Origin: a virus
Virus record (IMG/VR): IMGVR_UViG_3300022752_000290
Location: 1-29,290 of that record
DNA: 29,290 bases
Strand: one strand, 5' to 3'
The translations under genes were made by a program, and so were the position numbers. The notes under the pieces were generated by a model. The model was not told where the DNA came from. It made no database searches and saw nothing but the letters and a program-made list of their open reading frames with translations. Positions 4,975-11,617 of the stretch are shown one piece after another (positions within the stretch are counted from its first letter, which is position 1; the number at the start of each line of letters is the position of its first letter).

Positions 4975-5348
4975 GTTCTGTAGATGTAATCGTCATTAAC
5001 TCGGCTGGGCCATTTGAGGTAGTCATTAGCCCCTGTTCGATGCACCTTGGTTTTAAGCTCTGCACCATCATAAGTTCCAGTTCCTCTTACAACACTGACA
5101 GACTTCAATGGGATCTTGATAGGCCCAAGGTACTCTAGCCTCTCTTCACCTTGTTCAGTAAGTTGGATAAGCCCATCTTTTATTTCAGCCATCCCATCAG
5201 AGATTAGTGGCTCTATCACAAACTCTTTAAATCTAGCTGTAGAGCTGTTGCTGATGGCTTTACGAAGCTCATTAAGGTCGTGCGGGTGTCGGGCAAGCCT
5301 GACCAACGCGTGATGGATCGTAGACCCTCGGTTGTACTTTGACTTCAT
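4971..5348 (-). CDS. Winged-helix phage protein (125 aa)
   Basis: Residues about 8-75 fit a winged helix-turn-helix: TIHHALVRLARHPHDLNELRKA, a recognition-helix candidate (TARFKEFVIEPLISDG), and a wing (MAEIKDGLIQLTEQGEERLEYLG). The C-terminal third is polar, rich in Thr and Tyr, and ends DDYIYRT. Such small wHTH proteins in phage replication operons bind DNA as regulators or replication accessories; I cannot tell which. The start overlaps the RusA stop (ATGA), so it is translated together with the recombination genes. Confidence 0.75.
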   Translation of the reverse strand: MKSKYNRGSTIHHALVRLARHPHDLNELRKAISNSSTARFKEFVIEPLISDGMAEIKDGLIQLTEQGEERLEYLGPIKIPLKSVSVVRGTGTYDGAELKTKVHRTGANDYLKWPSRVNDDYIYRT

Positions 5349-5773
5349 TCAAGTTCCTCTCTAACCAATATGTCTACCCCAGTAATTGCAGAGTAGATTT
5401 TTTTAACAGAAATAAATATGACCTGCACATCATCTTTGTAGACAATCCCATTCATGGCGTCGAGATGGCTCTTAGCTATGTTGTCTATGTCAGGCTTCTT
5501 TGTAGGCTTTTCTTTGCCCGACAGACAGTCCTTAGTCCGTTGTTTGGAGTAAGACTTGGGCACAGAGAACCGAACGTAAAGAAACACGCTCAGAGGCGTT
5601 TCTAGAGGCTCTGACTCCCCCATAGCTCTAGTGGCAGCGTCTTTGATTTGCTGCTCATAGGACTTGGTTTTGGCGTCGGTGTAGGTCTGCACAAAGTTTT
5701 TGGTACGGCGGAATCTAGGTCTGCCCTTTCCCTTTGGCTCGCCCTCTACCGTGAAGCATACTTGCATTGTCAT
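5345..5773 (-). CDS. rusA: RusA-family Holliday junction resolvase
   Basis: RusA resolves Holliday junctions by paired nicks; phage relatives process recombination intermediates before packaging. The 142-residue size fits the family. Visible motifs are the N-terminal GEPKGKGRPRF and the catalytic block KPDIDNIAKSHLDAMNGIVYKDD. D95 and D97, K101 and D114/D115 correspond to E. coli D70, D72, K76 and D91, spaced as expected. All key acidic residues are present, so the enzyme should be active. The start overlaps the preceding stop as ATGA; M3 is a possible alternative. It lies directly downstream of the ATPase and an 85-aa protein in one transcript. Confidence 0.92.
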   Translation of the reverse strand: MTMQVCFTVEGEPKGKGRPRFRRTKNFVQTYTDAKTKSYEQQIKDAATRAMGESEPLETPLSVFLYVRFSVPKSYSKQRTKDCLSGKEKPTKKPDIDNIAKSHLDAMNGIVYKDDVQVIFISVKKIYSAITGVDILVREELE

Positions 5774-6027
5774 CTGAATTTATTCATTCTGTTGCGAAGA
5801 TCTTGGATTGCCTTCTCCCCGCGGGTTTTACGAATCTTCTCGGACATATCGTCCCACCACTCTTTTGCGCCCCCAAAGCCTCTTTCATCTTTCTTTTTCT
5901 TAAAGCGCTGTATCCACTCTCTAGCTTCGCAGTCTCTCATATGCTCAATAGTTTCAGGGCTGATTGTGACATTTGATGGTGCGAGTCTTTCTGTGGGTAC
6001 AGCTTTTTCTCTTTTCTGGGATTTCAT
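5770..6027 (-). CDS. Small basic helical protein, unknown function (85 aa)
   Basis: This 85-residue protein is strongly basic, with many Lys and Arg. It starts MKSQKREKAVPTERLAPSN, then has a Glu/Arg-rich helix (ECEARE-like: HMRDCEAREWIQRFKKKK), a GFGGAKEWWDDM segment, and ends RKTRGEKAIQDLRNRMNKFR. The C-terminal RGxxAxxxLRxRM pattern recurs in small proteins encoded beside phage replicative helicases. It may bind DNA or the helicase, but that is inference from charge and position. It overlaps both neighbours as ATGA, so it is translated between the ATPase and RusA. Confidence 0.75.
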   Translation of the reverse strand: MKSQKREKAVPTERLAPSNVTISPETIEHMRDCEAREWIQRFKKKKDERGFGGAKEWWDDMSEKIRKTRGEKAIQDLRNRMNKFR

Positions 6028-7004
6028 GAAGGTAAGTGGGGATAGTTCACAAAAAACTGCGCCTCAGAGCCGTATTCGGCAACAAATTGCCCAGCATCTT
6101 TATGTCTCCATAAGCTTACGATAGGCTCACCGTCTGCTACACCCTCGTAGTTCCTCTGCTTTCTGCACAGCAAGTAGCAGTCAGGCTCAGTCTGTCGGGT
6201 GCTCATAATGCCTTTGGCTCGGTAATCATCTTCCTTAGCCTTATTCCGCCAAACCATAAATAGGTTGTCCACTTGGTCGGTGATGGAGCCACTACCCTTG
6301 GTGTCGTGCTTATCCGGCATGTCAGTCTCTTTGGCGGGCTTTTTAAGATGATGCACAAGGTGGACGTGGATGTTGCAGTCTTTAGCCAATGCACAAAGTT
6401 GGTCAACAAATGCTTTCTGTCCGTTGTAGTCATCTTCATTCTTGACACATTTCATAAGAGAGTCAATAAACACATGAGTTATTTTAAGCTCTTGAGCGCA
6501 ATATTTAACCATGCCTAGAACGGTTTCGGGGCGGGCGGTTCCTGTTTGATCGTACAGCCACATTCTTTTCTTAGTCCAATTGCCAAAATCATCATAAAGC
6601 TCTTCTAAAGCTTTGATGCCTTCTTCAGTCTGATATTCAGGAGCATTGGGGTTTGTCCCCGAAAACATCCGAATCAGCCTCTGTGTGGTCACCAAGGGCT
6701 TCATCTCAAACGATGCTATGCAGACACGCTCTCCTTGCCCCAAGAGGGATAGAGCAATCTGGCTGGTCACATCAGTCTTGCCGTGGCCATTCTGCCCAGC
6801 CCAAACCGTTACCTCAGACGGGCGGAAGTCAAAGCTCTCATTTGTCTTTGGCCAAGGCAAAAAGGTTTTAGGCTCCGATAGCTTCTGTCGCAATCTAGCC
6901 TTAGCATCATCCACAAAATCTGCTGCTGGCTTGACTTTTGTTTGAACTTCTGTCTCTTGTAAATAGGCTTCAAAGTCAATGCTGTCATCTAAAAATTCAG
7001 GCAC
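6024..7004 (-). CDS. RecA/DnaB-type replicative helicase-like ATPase
   Basis: The 326-residue protein has a Walker A motif GQNGHGKTD (about 70-78), a Walker B-like THVFID ending in D181, a HH sensor (LVHHLKK, 218-219) and the DnaB/Twinkle-like KGSGSITDQVDNLFMVWRNK (about 236-255). The helicase core is therefore present without a primase domain. It probably unwinds DNA at the phage fork or at recombination intermediates, with SSB-like and exonuclease partners encoded rightward. The start is a GTG with GGAGAG upstream; it overlaps the previous gene by 8 bases. The N-terminal 45 residues are acidic and helical, perhaps for loading or oligomerisation. Confidence 0.88.
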   Translation of the reverse strand: MPEFLDDSIDFEAYLQETEVQTKVKPAADFVDDAKARLRQKLSEPKTFLPWPKTNESFDFRPSEVTVWAGQNGHGKTDVTSQIALSLLGQGERVCIASFEMKPLVTTQRLIRMFSGTNPNAPEYQTEEGIKALEELYDDFGNWTKKRMWLYDQTGTARPETVLGMVKYCAQELKITHVFIDSLMKCVKNEDDYNGQKAFVDQLCALAKDCNIHVHLVHHLKKPAKETDMPDKHDTKGSGSITDQVDNLFMVWRNKAKEDDYRAKGIMSTRQTEPDCYLLCRKQRNYEGVADGEPIVSLWRHKDAGQFVAEYGSEAQFFVNYPHLPS

Positions 7005-7311
7005 TATATCTCTCCATCCATCCAGTTTGTTTCCAAGAAGGTTTGGTTGGGTCTACAACAGAAGCAACCACTAACTTGGGCTTGTTATCCACAGCCTTTT
7101 GGTATAAGGCTTTGACTCGTTTTTCATCTGTGCCAGTAATGCTGACATTCAGCCCAATCAAAAATCTCAAGTCGAGGCTTGCAATAGAGTCATTGTGAAC
7201 ACAAACGTCAAACCATTCTTTGGGAAGCTCGCATGGAAAGTCATTTAGGAATACAATCTCAGGGATCATGCGCCGCTTGCGTAGGGCTATGATTTTGTCG
7301 TGACCTCTCAT
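6997..7311 (-). CDS. Conserved phage protein beside the helicase (104 aa)
   Basis: The product starts MRGHDKIIALRKRRMIPEIV, then FLNDFPCELPKEWFDV, and has a conserved-looking core, SIASLDLRFLIGLNVSITG, with a beta-alpha pattern. The signature MRGxxxIIxxR...FxNDxPC...LDLRFLIGLxVxI is familiar to me from phage genomes, where it lies next to helicase or DUF1376 genes. No catalytic residues stand out; C27 and the acidic residues are candidates only. It overlaps the DUF1376 gene (ATGA) and the helicase gene, so the three are co-translated. A replication accessory role is likely by context. Confidence 0.8.
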   Translation of the reverse strand: MRGHDKIIALRKRRMIPEIVFLNDFPCELPKEWFDVCVHNDSIASLDLRFLIGLNVSITGTDEKRVKALYQKAVDNKPKLVVASVVDPTKPSWKQTGWMERYSA

Positions 7312-7970
7312 ATGGCCCCCGCAATAATGCCAGTAGAAGTCTTGGGGTAGCGGTCTGTAGTCTGCTTTTCAGCAGCAAATTGGTTGGCTTTACGCATCCA
7401 GTTGCGCCACGTCCCAACCCAGTCACTCTTAGCCGCGGTAAATTCGTAATCGCGGAACACCTTGGTTTGCTCGGCATAGTCAACCAATGGGCATTCGGTC
7501 TTCACCCAAGTCTTCATGTCGTCAGTAACCTCAAAGTCTTTGGGGCACTTCTTGGCTGGCCTCTTTGCGAAAGATGGTTCTTGTTTCTTGGTTATTGTTT
7601 CTTGTTTTATGTTTGGTTGAACGTCCGTTGCAACGACCGTTGAACGCTTGCTCAACCGACGTTCAGCGGATGCTTTACCCGCCTTAGACGCCTGTTGAAT
7701 TTTTGCCCTGTAATCCTCAATGACTAGGTCTGCTCGCTTATTTACCCAGCCATCTTCTGTAAGCTTGAAAAACTCTTCTAAGACGGTCTGGACTTCAGTT
7801 TCATGCTCTCGCATTCCTATCTGACGTGCAACGTGCGCTACACCGCTGTTCAACGGACGTTCGTGAAGGTAATAAAGATCTAACAAGCGCCTGTAGGCAA
7901 TGTCTTCAAGCAAAGACAAATGAGTGGTATGGGACTTATAGTCCCCAATGTTGAATTGGAAATAGTGCAT
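7308..7970 (-). CDS. DUF1376 (YdaU-like) phage replication protein
   Basis: The first 85 residues carry the DUF1376 signature: MHYFQFNIGDYKSHTTHLSL, then LEDIAYRRLLDLYYLHERPL, then a helical region ending WVNKRADLVIEDYRAK. The family is found in phage and prophage replication modules, often in the place of a replication initiator. The middle is a low-complexity basic linker (KAGKASAERRLSKRS). The C-terminal part (KTWVKTECPLVDYAEQTKVF, WVGTWRNWMRKANQF) is the usual helical tail. It is the first gene after the small HTH regulator. A possible hairpin upstream could cover its ribosome site region. Confidence 0.85.
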   Translation of the reverse strand: MHYFQFNIGDYKSHTTHLSLLEDIAYRRLLDLYYLHERPLNSGVAHVARQIGMREHETEVQTVLEEFFKLTEDGWVNKRADLVIEDYRAKIQQASKAGKASAERRLSKRSTVVATDVQPNIKQETITKKQEPSFAKRPAKKCPKDFEVTDDMKTWVKTECPLVDYAEQTKVFRDYEFTAAKSDWVGTWRNWMRKANQFAAEKQTTDRYPKTSTGIIAGAI

Positions 7971-7984
7971 AAATCATCCTCGCA

Positions 7985-8020
7985 AACCTCCTGAAAGAAA
8001 CTAACGGCAGGGGGGAGGTT
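7985..8020 (-). promoter_or_regulatory. Possible ribosome-site hairpin before the DUF1376 gene
   Basis: On the minus strand AACCTCC (8014-8020) can pair with GGAGGTT (7985-7991) across a 22-base loop. The right arm is an anti-SD-binding sequence lying 15 bases before the start codon; a second, weaker AGGA lies closer. The hairpin could tune translation of the replication protein. It is the only structure I can see in the 103-base gap between the DUF1376 and regulator genes. Confidence 0.3.
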
Positions 8021-8073
8021 CCCTTTTCACTAGGCTCATGACTTCCTAGCTAGCCGCGTTTCAAAACATCATA

Positions 8074-8274
8074 TCACGAAAATAAATCAGGCCGCAAATC
8101 TGCCTTGGTGACCAATCCTTGGGTAGCCTCTTCTATTGCCAAAGCCAGCTTAGGGGACGCCTTACGCTTGCCGTTGATCAAAAGGCTAAACCATGTCAAG
8201 GATATGCCCAAGTAAATGGCCATTTCGCTTTTTGCGCCTCGTGGCTCTTCTTTAAAGTAGTCTGTCAGTGTCAT
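8074..8274 (-). CDS. YdaS/Cro-like HTH regulator
   Basis: The 66-residue protein is a Cro/YdaS-type single HTH domain: MTLTDYFKEEPRGAKSEM, IYLGISLTWFSLLINGKRK as the turn and recognition helix, SPKLALAIEEATQGLVT, and the typical end DLRPDLFS. I chose the ATG preceded by AGGGA; an upstream in-frame ATG lacks a ribosome site. Its place, divergent from the rightward replication genes, is classic for a lambda-like switch. The likely -35 TTGTTT and -10 CATACT (17-base spacer) overlap the dyad TTTTA-GT-TAAAA, which would allow autoregulation. Whether it acts as Cro or as the main repressor is open. Confidence 0.85.
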   Translation of the reverse strand: MTLTDYFKEEPRGAKSEMAIYLGISLTWFSLLINGKRKASPKLALAIEEATQGLVTKADLRPDLFS

Positions 8275-8345
8275 AGTTGTCCCTTTCAGATCGGCAGTAT
8301 GACACAAACTTTTAGTTAAAACAACCCCAAGTTTTACTCAAGTAT

Positions 8346-8362
8346 TTTAACCGTTGATTAAA
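8346..8362. promoter_or_regulatory. Operator dyad TTTAA-N7-TTAAA in the rightward promoter
   Basis: TTTAA-CCGTTGA-TTAAA has perfect arms and the same 7-base spacer as the dyads of the leftward modules at 2081, 3004 and 3701 and of the site at 1494. It overlaps the only promoter-like element for the rightward genes, so a bound regulator would repress them. The HTH gene beside it is the likely source of the binding protein. Confidence 0.55.
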
Positions 8363-8381
8363 TTGTGGTGTAATGCATGCA

Positions 8382-8400
8382 CGCCGATACGGCGGTTTTT
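8382..8400 (+). terminator. Short GC hairpin with T tract in the rightward leader
   Basis: CGCCG-ATA-CGGCG forms a perfect 5-bp stem with a triloop, followed by GTTTTT. It ends immediately before the AGGAG ribosome site of the first rightward gene. It could be an attenuator that stops early transcripts unless antitermination occurs, or a hairpin that protects the 5' end of the mRNA. The stem is short, so termination would be partial. Confidence 0.45.
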
Positions 8401-8412
8401 AGGAGTGACGTG

Positions 8413-8646
8413 ATGGACAAAGACGTGCGTAAGGTAATCCCTTACACAACCCCCAAGGGCATCCAAATTGGATCCCGCTACACCCCCCCGCAGCACCGCA
8501 TAACGCCTGAAGAGGAAACTATTCAGTTGGCTATGTTAGGTGTTAGAAGACCTATGAACCCTTTAGCGCAAGTCGTCTTACAGATGGTCGCCATTTGTTT
8601 TGGTGCGTTCTTGCTTATCCAACTCATTAAATGGTTAGGAATTTAA
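8413..8646 (+). CDS. Small membrane protein, first rightward gene (77 aa)
   Basis: The ATG is preceded by AGGAGTGACGTG, with an in-frame upstream ATG that would run through the leader hairpin and is unlikely. The soluble N-terminal part (MDKDVRKVIPYTTPKGIQIG, basic and Pro-rich) is followed by one membrane helix from about residue 52 (VVLQMVAICFGAFLLIQLIKWLGI). The topology is probably N-terminus inside. A host-takeover or superinfection role is possible but not shown. It heads the operon for the SSB-like and exonuclease genes. Confidence 0.75.
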   Translation: MDKDVRKVIPYTTPKGIQIGSRYTPPQHRITPEEETIQLAMLGVRRPMNPLAQVVLQMVAICFGAFLLIQLIKWLGI

Positions 8647-8787
8647 ATGGACATCAAACCAATGACTGACGAAAAGATTGCCGAACTTGCCCAAGAGCTG
8701 GCTCATGGCGAAAAGTTTGCTGACGACGAGATTGAGGGCCTGATTCACTTCATACGCCTTTACGAAGACGCACAGGGGATTGTATGA
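8647..8787 (+). CDS. Small acidic ORF (46 aa)
   Basis: The ATG is the next codon after the preceding stop (TAAATGG), and the stop overlaps the next ATG (ATGA). These junctions strongly support expression. The product, starting MDIKPMTDEKIAELAQELAH, is acidic and helical with a central GEKFADDEIEGLIHFI and end DAQGIV. The sequence has the feel of a small UBA- or HTH-like three-helix unit but carries no definite motif. Function unknown. Confidence 0.7.
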   Translation: MDIKPMTDEKIAELAQELAHGEKFADDEIEGLIHFIRLYEDAQGIV

Positions 8788-8948
8788 ACCAAGAATACTA
8801 TGAATGGCTGGAAGACCCTGTAGCCCAGCAGGAGTACCGCAAGTTTTTACTTGAAGATGAAATGAAAAGGAGTCAATTACCCGACCCATTTACAACCGAT
8901 CCACAGGATTTCTTAACAGCTTTAAACAGGACTACATATGATCATTGA
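8784..8948 (+). CDS. Small acidic ORF (54 aa)
   Basis: It starts at an ATG overlapping the preceding stop and ends 11 bases inside the SSB-like gene, the usual coupling in this operon. The product starts MNQEYYEWLEDPVAQQEYRK, continues FLLEDEMKRSQLPDPF and ends NRTTYDH. It is rich in Glu, Tyr and Asp and probably helical at the N-terminus. I do not recognise it. Its 3' end supplies the upstream context (AACAGGACTACAT) for the next start codon. Confidence 0.65.
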   Translation: MNQEYYEWLEDPVAQQEYRKFLLEDEMKRSQLPDPFTTDPQDFLTALNRTTYDH

Positions 8949-9576
8949 AAACAAACCTAAATCTTCTTTTTCCCCAGTTCCCTCTGGACTTCACTTAGCA
9001 CGCTGCTACCGCATCATTGACTTAGGTACGAAAAAGAGCGAATTTGAGGGGAACGTCAAGTTTCTCCGCAAGCTCAAAGTTTGCTGGGAAGTCTTTGGCG
9101 AGGACGACAACGGAAACCCCCTTTGCACAGCCTCTGGTGAGCCTTTAGTCATCACCAAGGACTACACCATGTCTTGGGCCGATAAAGCCACCCTACGCAT
9201 TGATTTGCAGTCTTGGAGGGGCAAACCCTTTACTGTAGAGGAACAGCGCCGATTTGACCTTAAAACCGTGCTGGACAAGTGGTGCATGTTGAATGTTGCA
9301 CACAAAGCCAAAAAGACAGGTGATGGCGTATATGCCAACATTGTGGCCATTACCCCTGTTCCTAATGCGGTTAAGTCTGCGGGGCTTCCTGATGGCCATA
9401 ACCCAGCCCAAATGTTCCAGATCAGCGATCCTGACATGGCGATGTTTGACACATTCTCAGACTTCTTGAAGAAACAAATCAGCGAGTCTCCAGAGTGGAA
9501 AGCCCAAAACAAGAAGTCAAGCAGCGGGTTTGATGATATGCCCAACGATCTTGACGAAGAAGATTTGCCATTCTGA
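8938..9576 (+). CDS. SSB-like phage replication protein, NGO0469 family
   Basis: The 212-residue protein matches the family named after NGO0469, taken to be phage ssDNA-binding or replication-initiation proteins. It has SGLHLARCYRIIDLGT near the N-terminus, an OB-like beta core (RKLKVCWEVF, EPLVITKDYTMSW) and ATLRIDLQSWRGKPFTVEEQ in the middle. A flexible C-terminal linker ends in an acidic tail, DMPNDLDEEDLPF. An acidic tail ending in PF is the hallmark of SSB C-terminal peptides that recruit partner proteins, here perhaps the exonuclease or helicase. It precedes the exonuclease gene, with a homing endonuclease inserted between. Confidence 0.85.
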   Translation: MIIENKPKSSFSPVPSGLHLARCYRIIDLGTKKSEFEGNVKFLRKLKVCWEVFGEDDNGNPLCTASGEPLVITKDYTMSWADKATLRIDLQSWRGKPFTVEEQRRFDLKTVLDKWCMLNVAHKAKKTGDGVYANIVAITPVPNAVKSAGLPDGHNPAQMFQISDPDMAMFDTFSDFLKKQISESPEWKAQNKKSSSGFDDMPNDLDEEDLPF

Positions 9577-9635
9577 GGTGAAATAATACCAATGTTACGT
9601 ATACAATAGAGTCTTGTTTAACCAAGGAGAAATCC

Positions 9636-10112
9636 ATGACACAGCAAGATTTTATTGACAGATTTGAATACCGAGATGGCAAATTGTTTTACAAAAATAG
9701 GGAAGGACACATGGCCCAAGGTTCTGAGGTTGGAACAGTAGACAAAGATGGATATTTGAAAACTTTGATTAAACGCAAACCATATCGTTTACATAGAATT
9801 ATTTTCATGATGCATCACGGCTATCTTCCAAAACTTCTTGATCATATTGATGGCAATCCAGCCAACAATAAAATTGAAAATTTAAGACCTGTGACAATTT
9901 CTCAAAACAATTTAAATCGAGGGAAGCACAAAAGCAACACGTCTGGATACAAAGGCGTTACATGGGTAGCAACACAAAATCGCTATTCATCAAGGATTTC
10001 AATAGACAAAAAGCGTTTTTTTCTAGGTTATTTTGATGACCCAAAGGAAGCGCACAAGGCATATTGCGAAGCCGCTCAAAAATATGAACCTCAATATGTG
10101 AGAACACAATGA
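9636..10112 (+). CDS. HNH/AP2 homing endonuclease
   Basis: The 158-residue product has an HNH domain (about 50-95: YRLHRIIFMMHHG, LLDHIDGNPANNKIENLR, SQNNLNR) followed by an AP2-type DNA-binding domain (about 101-145: SGYKGVTWVATQNRYSS, then RFFLGYFDDPKEAHKAY). This is a common freestanding phage homing endonuclease layout. It is AT-rich compared with both neighbours and lies between the SSB-like and exonuclease genes. Its stop overlaps the exonuclease start as ATGA. A strong AAGGAG precedes its ATG, and TACAAT at 9602-9607 may be its own -10 element. Confidence 0.9.
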   Translation: MTQQDFIDRFEYRDGKLFYKNREGHMAQGSEVGTVDKDGYLKTLIKRKPYRLHRIIFMMHHGYLPKLLDHIDGNPANNKIENLRPVTISQNNLNRGKHKSNTSGYKGVTWVATQNRYSSRISIDKKRFFLGYFDDPKEAHKAYCEAAQKYEPQYVRTQ

Positions 10113-10876
10113 CCACTATGATTGTAAGAGCTTCAGAACAAAATCATTGGTATGCAATGGATGGAAGTCCAATGTATACCGTGAAATCGAAAGATGGAAG
10201 CGATAGAGCTACAACGCTGCGTGACGCTCGCAAGCTCAACTTGCTACCCTCGGTGACCACCATCATCAAATGTGCGGCTAGCCCAGGCCTAGAGGCTTGG
10301 AAGCTCAATCAGATGTTGCTGGCGGCTTTGACCTTGCCCAAGATTGATGGCGAGCCTGAAGAAAGCTTTGTTCAAAGGATTGTCAAAGATTCTAAAGAAC
10401 ACGCCAAACAGGCCGCGGAGCGTGGTAGCGAGATCCATGCGGCCATTGAGACCTTCTATGAGGGCATCATGCTGGCCAACATGGCTGAATACCAAGTGGG
10501 CGTAGCGCAGAGCATAGAAGAGACCTTTGGCCGCTTAGACTTTAAGCCGGAGAAGTCTTTTGCCAGCAAGTATGGCTTTGGGGGCAAGGTAGATCTACAC
10601 GCTGACAACGTGGTGATTGACCTTAAGACCAAAGAGTTTACAGATCCTAAAGATGTTAAGGGGTTTGATGAGCACCGTATGCAACTGGCGGCATATCGTG
10701 TTGGGTTAGGAATGCCCAACGCACGTTGCGCCAACGTGTTTGCATCGGTAACGGAGCCTGGTCTTTGCGTGGTCTATGAGTGGTCTCAAGAAGAACTCAA
10801 TCAAGGCTGGCAAATGTTTAAGGGTTTATTGGACTATTGGTACGCTAAAAATCAACTTGGAAAGGAAATATTATGA
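10109..10876 (+). CDS. PD-(D/E)XK exonuclease of phage recombination
   Basis: The 255-residue protein has the helix motif RGSEIHAAIETFYEG (106-120), the catalytic block GFGGKVDLHADNVVIDLKTK, giving D162, D171 and K173 (D...DxK), and the following QLAAYRVGLG (about 191-200). This is the Cas4/lambda-exonuclease-like fold in which phages produce 3' single-stranded ends for recombination. With the SSB-like protein, RusA and the Ref-like nuclease it forms a recombination set. The N-terminus (MIVRASEQNHWYAMDGSP, then YTVKSKDGSDRATTLRDARK) fits other phage homologues, so the homing endonuclease did not disrupt the start. Confidence 0.85.
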   Translation: MTTMIVRASEQNHWYAMDGSPMYTVKSKDGSDRATTLRDARKLNLLPSVTTIIKCAASPGLEAWKLNQMLLAALTLPKIDGEPEESFVQRIVKDSKEHAKQAAERGSEIHAAIETFYEGIMLANMAEYQVGVAQSIEETFGRLDFKPEKSFASKYGFGGKVDLHADNVVIDLKTKEFTDPKDVKGFDEHRMQLAAYRVGLGMPNARCANVFASVTEPGLCVVYEWSQEELNQGWQMFKGLLDYWYAKNQLGKEIL

Positions 10877-11142
10877 AATTCAAACTTGAAGTGTCTGCGG
10901 AAGACTTTAAAAAAATCATCTCTGCTCTGCAAGAGCTTCCTTACAGGGAGTGCAGCGATCTGATGGAAGATATTGTTGCCCAAGGATTGGCTCAAAAAGA
11001 AGAATACGAAACCTTCCAAAAGGACGTAGACCTCTTTATAGAGAACTGGGGCAAGACAGAAGAGGAAGAGCTGGAGTTTGACTTCATTGAAGAAATTAAG
11101 AAGCCCTCTAAATCCTCTAAAAACAAAAGGAGCAGCCGATGA
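10873..11142 (+). CDS. Acidic helical protein with basic tail (89 aa)
   Basis: The gene overlaps both neighbours as ATGA and has an AAGGAAATATT ribosome site. The product starts MKFKLEVSAEDFKKIISALQ, is helical and strongly acidic in its middle (WGKTEEEELEFDFIEEIKK), and ends in a basic, Ser-rich tail (KSSKNKRSSR). No family recognised. The charge pattern would suit a scaffold or a DNA mimic with a tail, but nothing supports a specific function. It lies in the replication and recombination operon. Confidence 0.75.
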   Translation: MKFKLEVSAEDFKKIISALQELPYRECSDLMEDIVAQGLAQKEEYETFQKDVDLFIENWGKTEEEELEFDFIEEIKKPSKSSKNKRSSR

Positions 11143-11375
11143 AAAACCCTTGGTTGACAGAAGATGACATCAAGCAGATCTTTTTTCAGACTAACAATGA
11201 GAATCCAAAGGGCTTCTATTCAGGCGATTTGGACATCATGGAGTTTGCTGACAAGGTCATCTTGGTGGCTTCACACCGTATCGCACAGACTGAACGAGCT
11301 ATGTGTGTTCGTTTTGTTAACACCCTAAACACAAACGTGGCTAGGGCGCTAGAAGAATACAGGGAGAATCTGTGA
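11139..11375 (+). CDS. Small protein, unknown function (78 aa)
   Basis: Start and stop overlap the neighbours (ATGA, then GTGA). The ribosome site AGGAGCAGCCG precedes the ATG. The product starts MKNPWLTEDDIKQIFFQTNN and continues GFYSGDLDIMEFADKVILVA with helices rich in charged residues, ending EEYRENL. Proteins with this WLTxxDI...FA..V/I..A pattern are common as phage hypotheticals; I cannot give a function. Probably soluble and cytoplasmic. Confidence 0.75.
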   Translation: MKNPWLTEDDIKQIFFQTNNENPKGFYSGDLDIMEFADKVILVASHRIAQTERAMCVRFVNTLNTNVARALEEYRENL

Positions 11376-11554
11376 AGATTTCATGGCACGATGACAACAT
11401 GTTTGACTACTCGTCAATCCTTATAAAAATTGAGCGCCTAGAACATGACATACATCAAGCATTGCTGATTAAACGTCATGCTGAAGCATCAAGATTGGTT
11501 GAGGATCTGATCAAGCAGTCCATTGTCTTAAAGCAGTGGATTGATTACCAGTAA
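11372..11554 (+). CDS. Small helical protein, GTG start (60 aa)
   Basis: The GTG overlaps the preceding stop (GTGA), preceded by AGGGAGAATCT. The product starts MKISWHDDNMFDYSSILIKI and is mostly helix with a heptad-like pattern of hydrophobics (ERLEHDIHQALLIKRHAEAS), ending LKQWIDYQ. It is probably a small coiled-coil or helical-bundle protein. It is the last rightward gene; the poly-A of the terminator begins at its stop codon. Confidence 0.7.
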   Translation: MKISWHDDNMFDYSSILIKIERLEHDIHQALLIKRHAEASRLVEDLIKQSIVLKQWIDYQ

Positions 11555-11579
11555 AAAAAAGCCCCCAGAGATGGGGGCT
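11553..11579 (-). terminator. Rho-independent terminator of the late transcript
   Basis: On the minus strand AGCCCCC-ATCTCT-GGGGGCT has a perfect 7-bp stem with a 6-base loop, followed by eight T residues. It lies right after the end of the last late gene, where leftward transcription would otherwise run into the convergent replication genes. From the other direction the same hairpin is followed by AATTCC, so it would terminate rightward transcripts poorly. Confidence 0.85.
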
Positions 11580-11617
11580 AATTCCTTGAAGTGGCAACTG
11601 CAAGGTTTGTGAGGTAA

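Larger units (their letters stand above)
8275..8412. promoter_or_regulatory. Divergent control region between regulator and rightward genes
   Basis: Leftward: -35 TTGTTT (8319-8324) and -10 CATACT (8296-8301), 17-base spacer, for the HTH gene. Rightward: a weaker extended -10 candidate TGATTAAAT (8355-8363), which lies in a dyad. Between them are inverted half-sites: TTTTA-GT-TAAAA (8310-8321) and AGTTAAAAC paired with GTTTTACT (8331-8338), plus the 17-bp dyad further right. Several spaced half-sites for one regulator are typical of phage operators. Confidence 0.6.

Noticed and set aside
8377-8412. Upstream ATG as start of the first rightward gene, extending it by 12 codons.
   Set aside because: It lies before the GC hairpin without a ribosome site, while the internal ATG follows AGGAG at a good distance.
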